DNA of 64,000 nucleotides, taken from NCBI RefSeq assembly GCF_000296385.1, contig NZ_JH815185.1:2831852-2895851 (forward strand), read 5' to 3'. The translations under genes were made by a program, and so were the position numbers. Shown here piece after piece: positions 25,822 to 33,914 of this stretch. The first letter of the stretch is position 1; each line of letters begins with the position of its first letter. The notes beneath the pieces were generated by a model. That model saw only the letters and a list, made by a program, of their open reading frames with translations. It had not been told where the DNA came from and did not search any database. The stretch is from Lachnoanaerobaculum sp. OBRC5-5 (GTDB lineage: Bacteria; Bacillota; Clostridia; Lachnospirales; Lachnospiraceae).

Positions 25822-26208
25822 ATGAGATATAAAGATATAAGAAAAGAATGTGAAGAGTTATGGGCAAAAAATAAATATTATGTGCTAAGCAAATCTCATA
25901 AAGCATATCTGGAGATAAGGGCGTATTTGAGGGAAAAAGAACCGGATGTTTTATGGGTAAACAAAAAAATACAGGAAGCAAGAGATATGAAGGAGAGTAA
26001 AAAAGATTTTAGTAATGCCGTTCTTCATATATGGGGATATTTCAAAAAAGAAGCAAGCATAATGGAAAAACGGATATTATTTGATATATTAAATGAATAT
26101 ATGGAAGAGAGAAGCGGTCAGACGGTTGTAATTGACTATGTAAACACTTTACTAAAGAAATACCCTAATGAATATTTAGAGAAATCAACTTTCTTAACAG
26201 GAGAATAA
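25822..26208 (+). CDS. YbgA-like DUF1722 domain protein
   Basis: This 128-aa protein matches the DUF1722/YbgA pattern: NAVLHIWGYFKKEASIMEK, then a long helix, then NTLLKKYPNEYLEKSTFL. In E. coli ybgA lies beside the photolyase gene. A GTG at 25816 would extend it by two residues, but the AGAGG spacing favours the ATG at 25822. The next gene starts two bases after its stop. Its molecular function is unknown. Confidence 0.72.
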   Translation: MRYKDIRKECEELWAKNKYYVLSKSHKAYLEIRAYLREKEPDVLWVNKKIQEARDMKESKKDFSNAVLHIWGYFKKEASIMEKRILFDILNEYMEERSGQTVVIDYVNTLLKKYPNEYLEKSTFLTGE

Positions 26209-26209
26209 T

Positions 26210-26629
26210 ATGAGACTATGGCATGAAGAACTTATCCGCTTATTACCCAAAAATCAGCTGCTTGGACAACATAGGGAATGTTGTGCTCTAAGGGGCAATG
26301 GATGGAAAAAGAAACACAAAACTGTGGACTATGTGTTTTCATATTCCCCATATCATTTATTTGTATATCATTTATTAGTTATGGAGGAGATGGAGAAAAG
26401 AGGATATAATGTTTCTGCGGAATGGAAGGATAAAAATTATAGAGGGAAAACAGCAGAAAAGTATGATAATCTTGAAGAGGAAATTACAGACAGTCCGATT
26501 TACAAAGAGCATAATAGTGAATATCTGGCTGAATGCATAGAAAACTTAGAAAAGAAAGGTATACAGTTAAAGTATAGTTTCTTAGAGAGGATGGCAAGAA
26601 TTGAAATATTACGAAAACATAAAACTTAA
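26210..26629 (+). CDS. Pyrimidine-dimer DNA glycosylase-like protein (TIGR02328 type)
   Basis: This 139-aa protein has the N terminus MRLWHEELIRLLPKNQLLG and the conserved HRECCALRGNGWKKKH segment of a family related to T4 endonuclease V, the pyrimidine-dimer glycosylase. The family would cut DNA at UV photoproducts. It follows the YbgA-like gene by one base, consistent with a light-damage repair pair. Enzymatic activity in this subfamily is inferred. Confidence 0.7.
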   Translation: MRLWHEELIRLLPKNQLLGQHRECCALRGNGWKKKHKTVDYVFSYSPYHLFVYHLLVMEEMEKRGYNVSAEWKDKNYRGKTAEKYDNLEEEITDSPIYKEHNSEYLAECIENLEKKGIQLKYSFLERMARIEILRKHKT

Positions 26630-27149
26630 AAATAACATGGTTTGTATTATAAGGAATGCAACAATTACCGATGCCAAGGGAGTGCTTGAGAATACTAAAA
26701 TTATCCGTGAAGAAACAGACTTCCTTCTTTCTTATCCGGATGAAATAAACTTTAGTGTTGAGGAAAAAGAGAAATTCCTTGAAGATAAAGAAAACAGCCC
26801 TTGTGAGATACAAATTTGTGCGCTTGTTGATGATAGAATTGTAGGTTTAGCAGGAATTTCTGCGGTTGGATCAAAAGACAAGGTAAAACATCGTGCAGAG
26901 TTAGGGATAAGTATTGAAAAAGCATATTATGGAAAAGGCATAGGCACTGCATTAACAAAGGCATGTATTGAATGTGCAAAAACTGCCGACTATAGGCAAT
27001 TGGAACTTGAGGTGGTTGCTGAAAATACAAATGCGATTGCACTTTATAGAAAATTCGGATTCACGGAAACCGGTCGTAATCCGAGAGGATTTTGTTCTCG
27101 TTATACCGGATGGCAAGAACTTATATCTATGTTATTGGAGTTGGATTAA
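26601..27149 (+). CDS. GNAT-family N-acetyltransferase
   Basis: This 182-aa protein has a full GNAT domain: IIRNATITDAKGVLENT at the start, the core AELGISIEKAYYGKGIGTAL and the typical ENTNAIALYRKFGFTETG near the C terminus. It resembles RimI-like or small-molecule acetyltransferases. The frame opens with a TTG inside the previous gene, with GAGAGG ten bases upstream. An ATG at 26637 gives the more usual N terminus but has no clear ribosome site. Confidence 0.85.
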   Translation: MKYYENIKLKNNMVCIIRNATITDAKGVLENTKIIREETDFLLSYPDEINFSVEEKEKFLEDKENSPCEIQICALVDDRIVGLAGISAVGSKDKVKHRAELGISIEKAYYGKGIGTALTKACIECAKTADYRQLELEVVAENTNAIALYRKFGFTETGRNPRGFCSRYTGWQELISMLLELD

Positions 27150-27213
27150 ATATTGGTGTGTATTTGAAAAGATATATTAGATAACTGATGTTCACCTGAG
27201 TAAATAACTATAA

Positions 27214-27249
27214 AAAGAGGATGTCGCAAATGCGACATCCTCAAATTTT
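27214..27249. terminator. Bidirectional terminator between convergent genes
   Basis: A perfect 12-bp inverted repeat (GAGGATGTCGCA/TGCGACATCCTC) with a 2-nt centre is flanked by A-rich and T-rich tracts on both sides. It can end the GNAT operon on the plus strand and the cell-wall protein gene on the minus strand. Confidence 0.92.
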
Positions 27250-28305
27250 TTATCTGCTCTGTGTCCAAACACCGCTTCCGTCTACATAGTAGCGGTTGTT
27301 ATCAACCCACTGATTTGTAAGCATCTTACCGAGGTTGCTTCCACCCTCTGTGCTGAGCCAATACCACTTACCTGAATATGGGCTCTTAAGCCAACCGGTC
27401 ACCATATAACCTCTATTATCAAAATAGTACCAGTTGCCGCCTATCTGCTGCCAGTTGTTTGTTGTATATGTTCTGTCGGCATTGATATACCACCAGCCTA
27501 CATTGTCCTTTAACCAAGCACCTGTGTTACCTGCACTTGAACCGTTAGGTCCTGTACCGTTTCCGCCATTTGAACTTGTCTGTCCGCCAAGGCTTGCTAA
27601 AACATCTTCATCTACATCAAACTCATCGGACTCTGTCCAGTTACCCTTAGTACCGTTGCTTGCAGCTGCACGAATCTTTACAGTATAGCTTCCCTTACCG
27701 TACTCACGGATTTTGCTGCGGAAGTCATAGCTTGTTCCTGATGTTGTGATATTGTCCTTGATTGAATTGTTACGATAAAGCTTTACTTCATACTGCTTTG
27801 CGTAATTTGCACTTTCCCATGTAACTACAGGACTGTCATCATCACCCCATGAAATATCGTTTACTTCCAATGCACCGCTCTCGCCTGCGCTTGTTTTTGG
27901 AAGAGTTACTGTGATTGACATGTTTCCACTTGTTGTAGAAACCTTAGAGATTGTAGCACCCTTACCTGTAGCATCACTAAGTGTAACATTACCTGAAGGT
28001 GTTCCCTTGAATGTATAGTCCTCATCAGGCTTTACCTTTATAGTAACTTTCGGCTTCTTACCGAAGTCTGTGTTTGTAATAGAAGAGACTGTTACACTGT
28101 CAACTCCTGTACTGTCACTGTCTACATCAATGTTTCCGGAATTCATACCCGGTGCAAGATCGTAATTTATTTTGATCTTTACATTCTGTACAACTGTCTT
28201 TGTGTTTCTGGCAAAAGCCACACCGGCCATTCCAAGAATCATGGAAGCCGTTAAAACAACTGAAGCCACTTTTTTAATATGGTTTCTTATCATATGTTCC
28301 TCCAT
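27250..28305 (-). CDS. Secreted cell-wall-binding repeat protein
   Basis: This 351-aa protein has an N-terminal signal peptide (about 1-35, ending near VAFA), a beta-rich region, a fibronectin-like segment (about 150-230, VVTWESANYAKQYEVKLYR), a Gly/Asn/Ser linker, and C-terminal choline/glucan-binding-type repeats (GWWYINADRTY, NWYYFDNRGYMVTGW, KWYWLSTEGG). The repeats should hold it on the cell surface. The ATG form used here begins MEEHMIRNHIKK. A later ATG gives MIRNHIKK and a more standard signal peptide. No enzyme domain is seen. Confidence 0.88.
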   Translation of the reverse strand: MEEHMIRNHIKKVASVVLTASMILGMAGVAFARNTKTVVQNVKIKINYDLAPGMNSGNIDVDSDSTGVDSVTVSSITNTDFGKKPKVTIKVKPDEDYTFKGTPSGNVTLSDATGKGATISKVSTTSGNMSITVTLPKTSAGESGALEVNDISWGDDDSPVVTWESANYAKQYEVKLYRNNSIKDNITTSGTSYDFRSKIREYGKGSYTVKIRAAASNGTKGNWTESDEFDVDEDVLASLGGQTSSNGGNGTGPNGSSAGNTGAWLKDNVGWWYINADRTYTTNNWQQIGGNWYYFDNRGYMVTGWLKSPYSGKWYWLSTEGGSNLGKMLTNQWVDNNRYYVDGSGVWTQSR

Positions 28306-28549
28306 TCTGCAGGTTATCCTGCGAAATAAATCTTTTAATGTTATGACTATATTCTAAAGTATTTTTAGTGGAAAATATAGTCCTTTAGGCTTAAGTTTAT
28401 CTTACTATATTGTAACTAATTTTGAATTTCGGCGAAAATAACAGAATAAATTTTAAAGAATAACGGAATATTATTTACGGAAAGGTATTTTATTGTAATT
28501 ATCTGTATTCACATGAAAAATTAAATTTGTAAAATATCCTGTATTGCAC
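28306..28549. other. AT-rich intergenic region between divergent genes
   Basis: The gap between the cell-wall protein gene and the metal-uptake operon is 338 bp. This part is very AT-rich. I see no gene or RNA in it, and the promoter of the minus-strand gene must lie at its left end. The tro promoter and palindromes occupy the right end. Confidence 0.5.
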
Positions 28550-28578
28550 TTGATTTCCCGGATGAAATAAGGTATAAA
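28550..28578 (+). promoter_or_regulatory. Promoter of the tro-like metal uptake operon
   Basis: TTGATT (28550-28555) and TATAAA (28573-28578) are separated by 17 bp. The transcript should begin near 28585, immediately before the first palindrome. Confidence 0.7.
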
Positions 28579-28589
28579 TAAAAATATAG

Positions 28590-28603
28590 TTAGGTTGACC
28601 TAA
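28590..28603. promoter_or_regulatory. DtxR/TroR-like operator 1
   Basis: TTAGGTTGACCTAA is a dyad (TTAGGT with ACCTAA around two bases) that strongly resembles iron/manganese boxes of DtxR-family regulators. It overlaps the start point of the tro operon, as expected for metal-dependent repression by the regulator domain encoded in the same operon. Confidence 0.75.
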
Positions 28604-28620
28604 TTATAAAAATAAAATAA

Positions 28621-28634
28621 CCTAATTTATTAGG
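28621..28634. promoter_or_regulatory. DtxR/TroR-like operator 2, overlapping the ribosome site
   Basis: CCTAATTTATTAGG is a second dyad 31 bp centre to centre from operator 1. Its right half overlaps the AGGAGG of troA. It shares the CCTAA/TTAGG half-sites of operator 1 with a different spacer. Confidence 0.6.
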
Positions 28635-28643
28635 AGGGATAAT

Positions 28644-29639
28644 ATGTTTAAAAGAAATTTGAGTATACTTATTGCAGCCGCAGGAATGGCTTTATCACTT
28701 TGTGCATGTTCGGGAGGAAAAACTTCAGATACTCAGGCTACTGCACAAAATACAGAGGCAAAGTCAATGGAGGAAACAACAAAAGCAGGTAGTGATACCA
28801 TGAATAAGAAGAATGTAGTCGTTACAACTTCATTTTTACAGGATATGGTGGAAGAGCTTGCAGGTGACACTGTTAATGTGGAGCTTATAATACCTGCCGG
28901 AGAGGATCCGCATCTATATGTTGCAAAGCCTGAGGACTATACAAAACTTAGTTCTTCAGATCTTACTCTTTATCACGGCCTTCATTTTGAAGGGAAAATG
29001 GTGGAAGCACTTGAGGCTAAAGGTGAGGCTGTAAGCAGAAATTTTCCGAAAGATCGCATAGGAACAATGGATGAAGACGGTCAGGTTATTACAGATCCGC
29101 ATTTCTGGTTTGACATAGGACTCTATAAAATGGCGGTTGAAGCTGCAGGTGAATCACTTGAAAATTTAAATCCGGAATATAAGGATCAGTATGAAGAGAA
29201 TAAGACAAAGTACTTGGAGGAACTTACAAAGCTTGATGAGTATGTAAAGGAGAATATTTCTTCAATACCTAAGGAGAGCAGATATTTGATCACGCCTCAT
29301 GATGCATTTAATTATTTCTCAAGAGCATATGATATAGAAGTAAAAGCACCTCAAGGTGTAAGCACCGAATCGGAGGTGGCAAATCAGGATATACAGGAAA
29401 CTATAGATTTTATAGTGGAACATAAAATAAAAGCTATATTTGCGGAATCTACAACCGATCCTGCCCGTATGGAAAAGTTAAGAGAAGGTGCGGCTGCAAA
29501 GGGAGCTGATGTAAAGATTGTAAGCGGTGAAGGAAATGAGTTGTTCTCGGATTCATTGGCACCGAAGGGAGAAGACGGCGATACATATATTGATATGTAT
29601 AAGCATAATGTAAAACTGATTACCGATAATTTAAAATAG
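28644..29639 (+). CDS. troA: TroA-like Mn/Zn-binding lipoprotein
   Basis: This 331-aa cluster A-I metal-binding protein has a lipobox LCAC near residue 22 and a short Ser/Thr linker. Putative metal ligands are seen in GEDPHLY, DPHFWFD, TPHDAFNYFSRAYDIEV and GDTYIDMY, giving the His, His, His, Asp set known for Treponema TroA rather than the His-His-Glu-Asp of PsaA. The EVKAPQGVSTESE segment also resembles TroA. It should deliver Mn2+ and/or Zn2+ to the permeases. It has a strong AGGAGG site. Confidence 0.88.
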   Translation: MFKRNLSILIAAAGMALSLCACSGGKTSDTQATAQNTEAKSMEETTKAGSDTMNKKNVVVTTSFLQDMVEELAGDTVNVELIIPAGEDPHLYVAKPEDYTKLSSSDLTLYHGLHFEGKMVEALEAKGEAVSRNFPKDRIGTMDEDGQVITDPHFWFDIGLYKMAVEAAGESLENLNPEYKDQYEENKTKYLEELTKLDEYVKENISSIPKESRYLITPHDAFNYFSRAYDIEVKAPQGVSTESEVANQDIQETIDFIVEHKIKAIFAESTTDPARMEKLREGAAAKGADVKIVSGEGNELFSDSLAPKGEDGDTYIDMYKHNVKLITDNLK

Positions 29640-29656
29640 TACCTTTGAGGTTTGAT

Positions 29657-30367
29657 ATGGAAAAAGTATTGATACATTTGGAAGACTTTACAATGGCATA
29701 TACGGATATTCCTGTGATATGGGATATGGATCTTGATATCTATGAGGGAAGCATTACTGCAATAATAGGACCTAACGGAGCCGGGAAATCCACATTGATG
29801 AAGGGAATACTTGGGCTTATGAAACCTATTTCAGGTAAAGTAAGTATTATGGGTAAGTCTTACAAGGAGGTATATAAGCAGATTGCTTATATACCTCAGA
29901 CCACCACGGTAAACTGGAATTTTCCCACTACGGTAATTGATGTGGTGACAATGGGAAGATATGCGGGACTTGGTTTATTTAAAAGAGTAAATGCTTCTGA
30001 AAAAGAAAAAGCTTTGGAAGCATTGAAAAAAATGAAAATGGAAGATTTTGCATCCAGACAGATTTCAGAACTTTCAGGTGGACAAAAACAAAGGGTATTC
30101 ATAGCAAGGGCAATTGCTCAGAATGCCCTTATTTACTTTATGGATGAACCGCTTGCAGGAGTTGATAAGAAAACAGAGAATATAATTATAGAAACAATGA
30201 GGGAGTTTAAAAAAGAGGGAAAGACCATTATAGCGGTACACCATGATTTAAATACCCTGTGCGAATATTTCGATCATGTAATTATGGTTAATAAGCAGCT
30301 TATAGCAAGCGGAAGGACCGAGGAAACCTTTGTAAAAGAGAATATAGATGCGACATATGGGGAGTAG
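29657..30367 (+). CDS. troB: Metal ABC transporter ATP-binding protein
   Basis: This 236-aa ATPase has the Walker A motif GPNGAGKST (about 38-46), the signature LSGGQKQR (about 139) and Walker B FMDEPLAG (about 163). It follows troA by 17 bp and ends 3 bp before the first permease. A TTG at 29645 would add four residues, but GAGG at 29647 fits the ATG at 29657. It powers metal import with the two permeases. Confidence 0.92.
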   Translation: MEKVLIHLEDFTMAYTDIPVIWDMDLDIYEGSITAIIGPNGAGKSTLMKGILGLMKPISGKVSIMGKSYKEVYKQIAYIPQTTTVNWNFPTTVIDVVTMGRYAGLGLFKRVNASEKEKALEALKKMKMEDFASRQISELSGGQKQRVFIARAIAQNALIYFMDEPLAGVDKKTENIIIETMREFKKEGKTIIAVHHDLNTLCEYFDHVIMVNKQLIASGRTEETFVKENIDATYGE

Positions 30368-30370
30368 GCT

Positions 30371-31258
30371 ATGAATATAAGTATTATTACACAATATTCG
30401 TTTATTGTGGTTGCGATAGGAACAATGCTGCTTGCCATGGCAACAGGTATAGTCGGAACGATAAGCATTTTAAAGGGGCAAAGTCTGATAGGTGATGCTG
30501 TGGGGCATGCATCACTTCCCGGAATAATTTTGGCATTTATGATATCCGGAAGAAAAAGTGCGGTTATTTTAATGCTCGGTGCAATAGTGGCAGGTATAGT
30601 CGCTTTTATGCTGATACAGATTATTTCGGAAGGTTCCAAGATAGAAGCGGATACCGCAATGGCTGTAATTTTATCCGCAATGTTCGGTATGGGTATGGTA
30701 TTAAAAAGTTATATACAGGGCAATCCGAAATATCAGGGAGCTTCACAGTCCGGGCTTGCAAGCTATATATTCGGACAGGCGGCATATATACTGAGAGAGG
30801 ATGTCTATATAATACTCGCGGTATCGATTATATCTCTTGCCTTATTTATACTGTTTTACAAAGAGATAAAGGTATATGTCTTTGATATGGTTTATGCGTA
30901 TACAATAGGGATAAATTCAAGACTTACCTCTCTTCTTATAATGATAATAACAATGATTTTGATTGCGGCAGGTCTAAAGGCGGTGGGGGCCATTCTTATA
31001 AGCAGTATGCTTATAACTCCTGCCGTTACAGGTTTGCAATGGAGTAATAGTTATGAGAAAGTCTTGGTGATTGCGGCGTTAACGGGAGCCGTATCTGCAT
31101 TTTTCGGTACTTTTATAAGCAGTGCGGTTAAGGGATTTTCTACAGGACCAAGCATTATACTTATTATGTCTGTTATTGCACTCTTTTCTGTATTGTTTGC
31201 ACCGAGAGGTATTGTGAGAATGCTTTTAAATATTAGGAAGATGAGGGCAGGGAAATGA
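30371..31258 (+). CDS. troC: Metal ABC transporter permease (ABC-3 family)
   Basis: This 295-aa membrane protein of the ABC-3 family has about eight to nine transmembrane helices, with the family motif GDAVGHASLPGIILAF near residue 40. It overlaps the next permease-regulator gene by 4 bp. It forms one half of the Mn/Zn import channel. Confidence 0.9.
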   Translation: MNISIITQYSFIVVAIGTMLLAMATGIVGTISILKGQSLIGDAVGHASLPGIILAFMISGRKSAVILMLGAIVAGIVAFMLIQIISEGSKIEADTAMAVILSAMFGMGMVLKSYIQGNPKYQGASQSGLASYIFGQAAYILREDVYIILAVSIISLALFILFYKEIKVYVFDMVYAYTIGINSRLTSLLIMIITMILIAAGLKAVGAILISSMLITPAVTGLQWSNSYEKVLVIAALTGAVSAFFGTFISSAVKGFSTGPSIILIMSVIALFSVLFAPRGIVRMLLNIRKMRAGK

Positions 31259-33024
31259 TCGAATCTTTGTATATTCTTATAATAACCTCACTTGCCTGTG
31301 CTGTTTTGGGAGTGTTTTTAGTGTTAAGAGGACTTTCAATGGTTTCCGATGCAATCTCACATTCCGTACTTCTTGGAATAGTTATAGGATATTTTGTCAC
31401 TAAAGATATAGGAAGTGTTTTATTAATAATAGGAGCAAGTCTTTTTGGTGTATTGACGACTGTTTGTATAGAGTTGCTGATAAAAAGCAAAAGAGTGACG
31501 GAAGATGCTTCTGTGGGTATAATTTTCCCACTGTTTTTTTCGATAGCTGTTATACTTATTACAAGATATGCAAGAAATGTGCATCTGGATACCGAGGTGG
31601 TTTTGATTGGAGAAATTATACTTGCTCCGCTTCATAGAATAAATTTCCTTGGTATCAGTCTTCCCAAGGCTTTGGTGCAGATGAGTCTTGTGCTTTTGAT
31701 AAACGCAGCATTTATAGCGGTATTTTATAGAAAACTTAAAATAAGTTCATTTGATCCGGTATATGCGGGCGTGGCAGGTATTGCAGGTACGGGCCTTTAT
31801 TATTTTTTTATGGCATTGGTTTCATTTACCGCAGTTTCGGCATTTGAATCTGTAGGTGCAATACTTGCAATTGCTTTCTTTATTTCACCGGCTGCAAGTG
31901 CATATCTGATATCAAAGGATTTGAAAATAACTATATTTTTGGCAGCTGCATATGCAGTAGTTAATTCTTGCATTGGTTATTTTCTTGCTGTAAAATTTAA
32001 TGTATCCATGTCGGGAATGTGTGCTGTAGTTTCAGGTTTAACATTTATGATAACCATTGCAGTATATCCCGGCGGAATTATCACTAAGATGATAAGATAT
32101 ATTAAAAACAAAAATCGTTTCAGTAGAGAACTTTTAATTTTACATATAGATAATCATACAGGAAAGAAAAATGCACTCGGTGAACTGGGATACAGTACAA
32201 TAAGAGAGCATATTGCCTGGTCCGACAGAAAGCTCAAATATGTTTTGGACAAGCTGATAAAAAAGGGATATGTTTATCGTGCAAAAGAAAGAGGTGTATA
32301 TTCTCTGACTGAAACAGGTAAAAAATTAAGTGATGATATAAGAAAACATTACGGACTTAGAGTAAGGGAAAATGATATGGCTAAGATAGACACCGGCAGA
32401 GATGATTATATATTAGCAATTTATGAGCTTATTGAAAAAAAGGAAACTGCAACAAATAAAAAGATTGCAGAGATTTTGGGGGTAAAAGCTGCATCTGTAA
32501 GTGAGATGTTAAAAAAACTGGTAGATGAGGGTGAAGTATATACTGAGAACAAGTCGATTCTTTTGACGGAGAGCGGCAAAATAAGAGCAAGAACATTGCT
32601 TACAAAACATAGATTGTGGGAGCTGTTTTTGGTGGAATATCTGGGTTATTCATGGCAGGATGTACACGAGGATGCAAAGGCTTTGGAATATGTAACTTCA
32701 AACGGACTAAAGGACAGACTGAATGAATTTTTGAAAAAACCTATGCACTGTCCGCATGGAAATGAAATATACGAAAATCATCCTGATACCGATAAATTAA
32801 AAAAGCTCTCGGACGTATCAAGGGGTATTTCCTGTCGCCTTCATAAAGTTGAAGATGACAGAGATTTGATTGAATATCTTGAAGAAAAAAAGATTGCTTT
32901 AGGAGATGAATTTGTAGTAAAGGATATTGATGATTTTGACGATTCAATACTTGTAAGCTCTGCAACTGAAGATAAGCATATTGCAGGCAAAGCGGCTGTA
33001 AGGATGATGGTTGAAATTATTTGA
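31255..33024 (+). CDS. troD-troR: ABC-3 metal permease fused to a DtxR/TroR-type regulator
   Basis: This protein is 589 aa. Residues about 1-275 are a second ABC-3 permease (SDAISHSVLLGIVIGYF). Residues about 285-365 form a winged-helix-like linker (STIREHIAWSDRKLKYVLDK). Residues about 375-589 are DtxR-like: the helix-turn-helix (NKKIAEILGVKAASVSEMLK), the dimerisation helices (KHRLWELFLVEYLG and VHEDAKALEY) and an SH3/FeoA-like tail. In Treponema, TroD and TroR are separate neighbours, and here they are one frame. An ATG at 32377 with AAGGGA seven bases upstream could start a free 215-aa regulator. Compared with DtxR, the positions of C102 and H106 read K and Y, so metal sensing may differ. 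Confidence 0.88.
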   Translation: MIESLYILIITSLACAVLGVFLVLRGLSMVSDAISHSVLLGIVIGYFVTKDIGSVLLIIGASLFGVLTTVCIELLIKSKRVTEDASVGIIFPLFFSIAVILITRYARNVHLDTEVVLIGEIILAPLHRINFLGISLPKALVQMSLVLLINAAFIAVFYRKLKISSFDPVYAGVAGIAGTGLYYFFMALVSFTAVSAFESVGAILAIAFFISPAASAYLISKDLKITIFLAAAYAVVNSCIGYFLAVKFNVSMSGMCAVVSGLTFMITIAVYPGGIITKMIRYIKNKNRFSRELLILHIDNHTGKKNALGELGYSTIREHIAWSDRKLKYVLDKLIKKGYVYRAKERGVYSLTETGKKLSDDIRKHYGLRVRENDMAKIDTGRDDYILAIYELIEKKETATNKKIAEILGVKAASVSEMLKKLVDEGEVYTENKSILLTESGKIRARTLLTKHRLWELFLVEYLGYSWQDVHEDAKALEYVTSNGLKDRLNEFLKKPMHCPHGNEIYENHPDTDKLKKLSDVSRGISCRLHKVEDDRDLIEYLEEKKIALGDEFVVKDIDDFDDSILVSSATEDKHIAGKAAVRMMVEII

Positions 33025-33047
33025 TTTTTTATTTGGAGGATGGAAAT

Positions 33048-33857
33048 TTGAAATTTGGTGTAAGAGCTCACGACTACGGAAAATATGATGCGAAAATTCT
33101 TGCAGAGAAGATTAGAGAAAACGGGTTTGAAGCTGTTCATTTGGCTGTAAAAAAATCTTTGCCGGGAATTACCGGAAATATTGATGTAAATCAGGAGGAT
33201 ATTGAATATATAAGAGATGCTTTTTGCGGAATGGAAATAAGTGTTTTGGGCAGCTATATCGACTTTACCACAGATGATGAAGATGTATGGGAAAAGCATA
33301 GAGATGAGTTTGTGGCGGCACTTAAAATAAGCAAACCCCTTGGAGCATTGTATGTAGGAAGTGAAAGCTCTTACGGAGAAATCGATATGGAAAATAAGTT
33401 AAGGCTTTTTCCTAAACTGCTAAAAAGGCTTGATGATATTTTAAATGAAGCCGACAAATATGATGCTTATTTGGCAATTGAGCCTGTTGCATCACATACA
33501 CTTTATAGCGGAGACTGGACAGCTAAGATGCTGAATACATTTAACAGTGAGAGATTAAAGATAATATTTGATCCGCTAAATGTACTTACAAAGGAAATGG
33601 TTGATTTACAGGAAGTTCTTTGGAAAGAATGTATAGATGCATTTGGAAAGGATACAAAAATTATTCATTTAAAAGACGGAATTTTCCCTAATAAAGGCAG
33701 ACATGTGGCATGTAAGCTTGGAGAAGGTATTATGAAATATGATATTATTACAGACTGGCTTAAAAAAGAAAAACCGGATATTACCATAATAAGGGAAGAA
33801 GAAAGGGCAGAATATGCGAGGGAAGATTTTGCATTTATGAAAAAGCTTTTTAGATAA
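33048..33857 (+). CDS. Sugar phosphate isomerase/epimerase-like TIM barrel
   Basis: This protein is 269 aa if begun at the TTG at 33048, which has GGAGG eight bases upstream. The frame is open from 33021. It resembles the AP-endonuclease-2/xylose-isomerase-like family, with GVRAHDYGKYDAKILAEKI at the start, IEPVASH for a metal Glu, IIFDPLNVLT and IHLKDG. Such enzymes isomerise or epimerise keto-sugars using a divalent metal. It is the last gene of the tro operon, and its substrate is unknown. Confidence 0.8.
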   Translation: MKFGVRAHDYGKYDAKILAEKIRENGFEAVHLAVKKSLPGITGNIDVNQEDIEYIRDAFCGMEISVLGSYIDFTTDDEDVWEKHRDEFVAALKISKPLGALYVGSESSYGEIDMENKLRLFPKLLKRLDDILNEADKYDAYLAIEPVASHTLYSGDWTAKMLNTFNSERLKIIFDPLNVLTKEMVDLQEVLWKECIDAFGKDTKIIHLKDGIFPNKGRHVACKLGEGIMKYDIITDWLKKEKPDITIIREEERAEYAREDFAFMKKLFR

Positions 33858-33861
33858 GCAA

Positions 33862-33890
33862 AAGGCGTTGCAGCTTTGCTGCAGCGCCTT
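33862..33890. terminator. Hairpin between convergent tro operon and pckA
   Basis: A 13-bp stem with one wobble (AAGGCGTTGCAGC with GCTGCAGCGCCTT) is flanked by A- and T-rich stretches. It probably terminates both converging transcripts. Confidence 0.85.
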
Positions 33891-33914
33891 AAAATTTATA
33901 AATATTTTAAAGTA

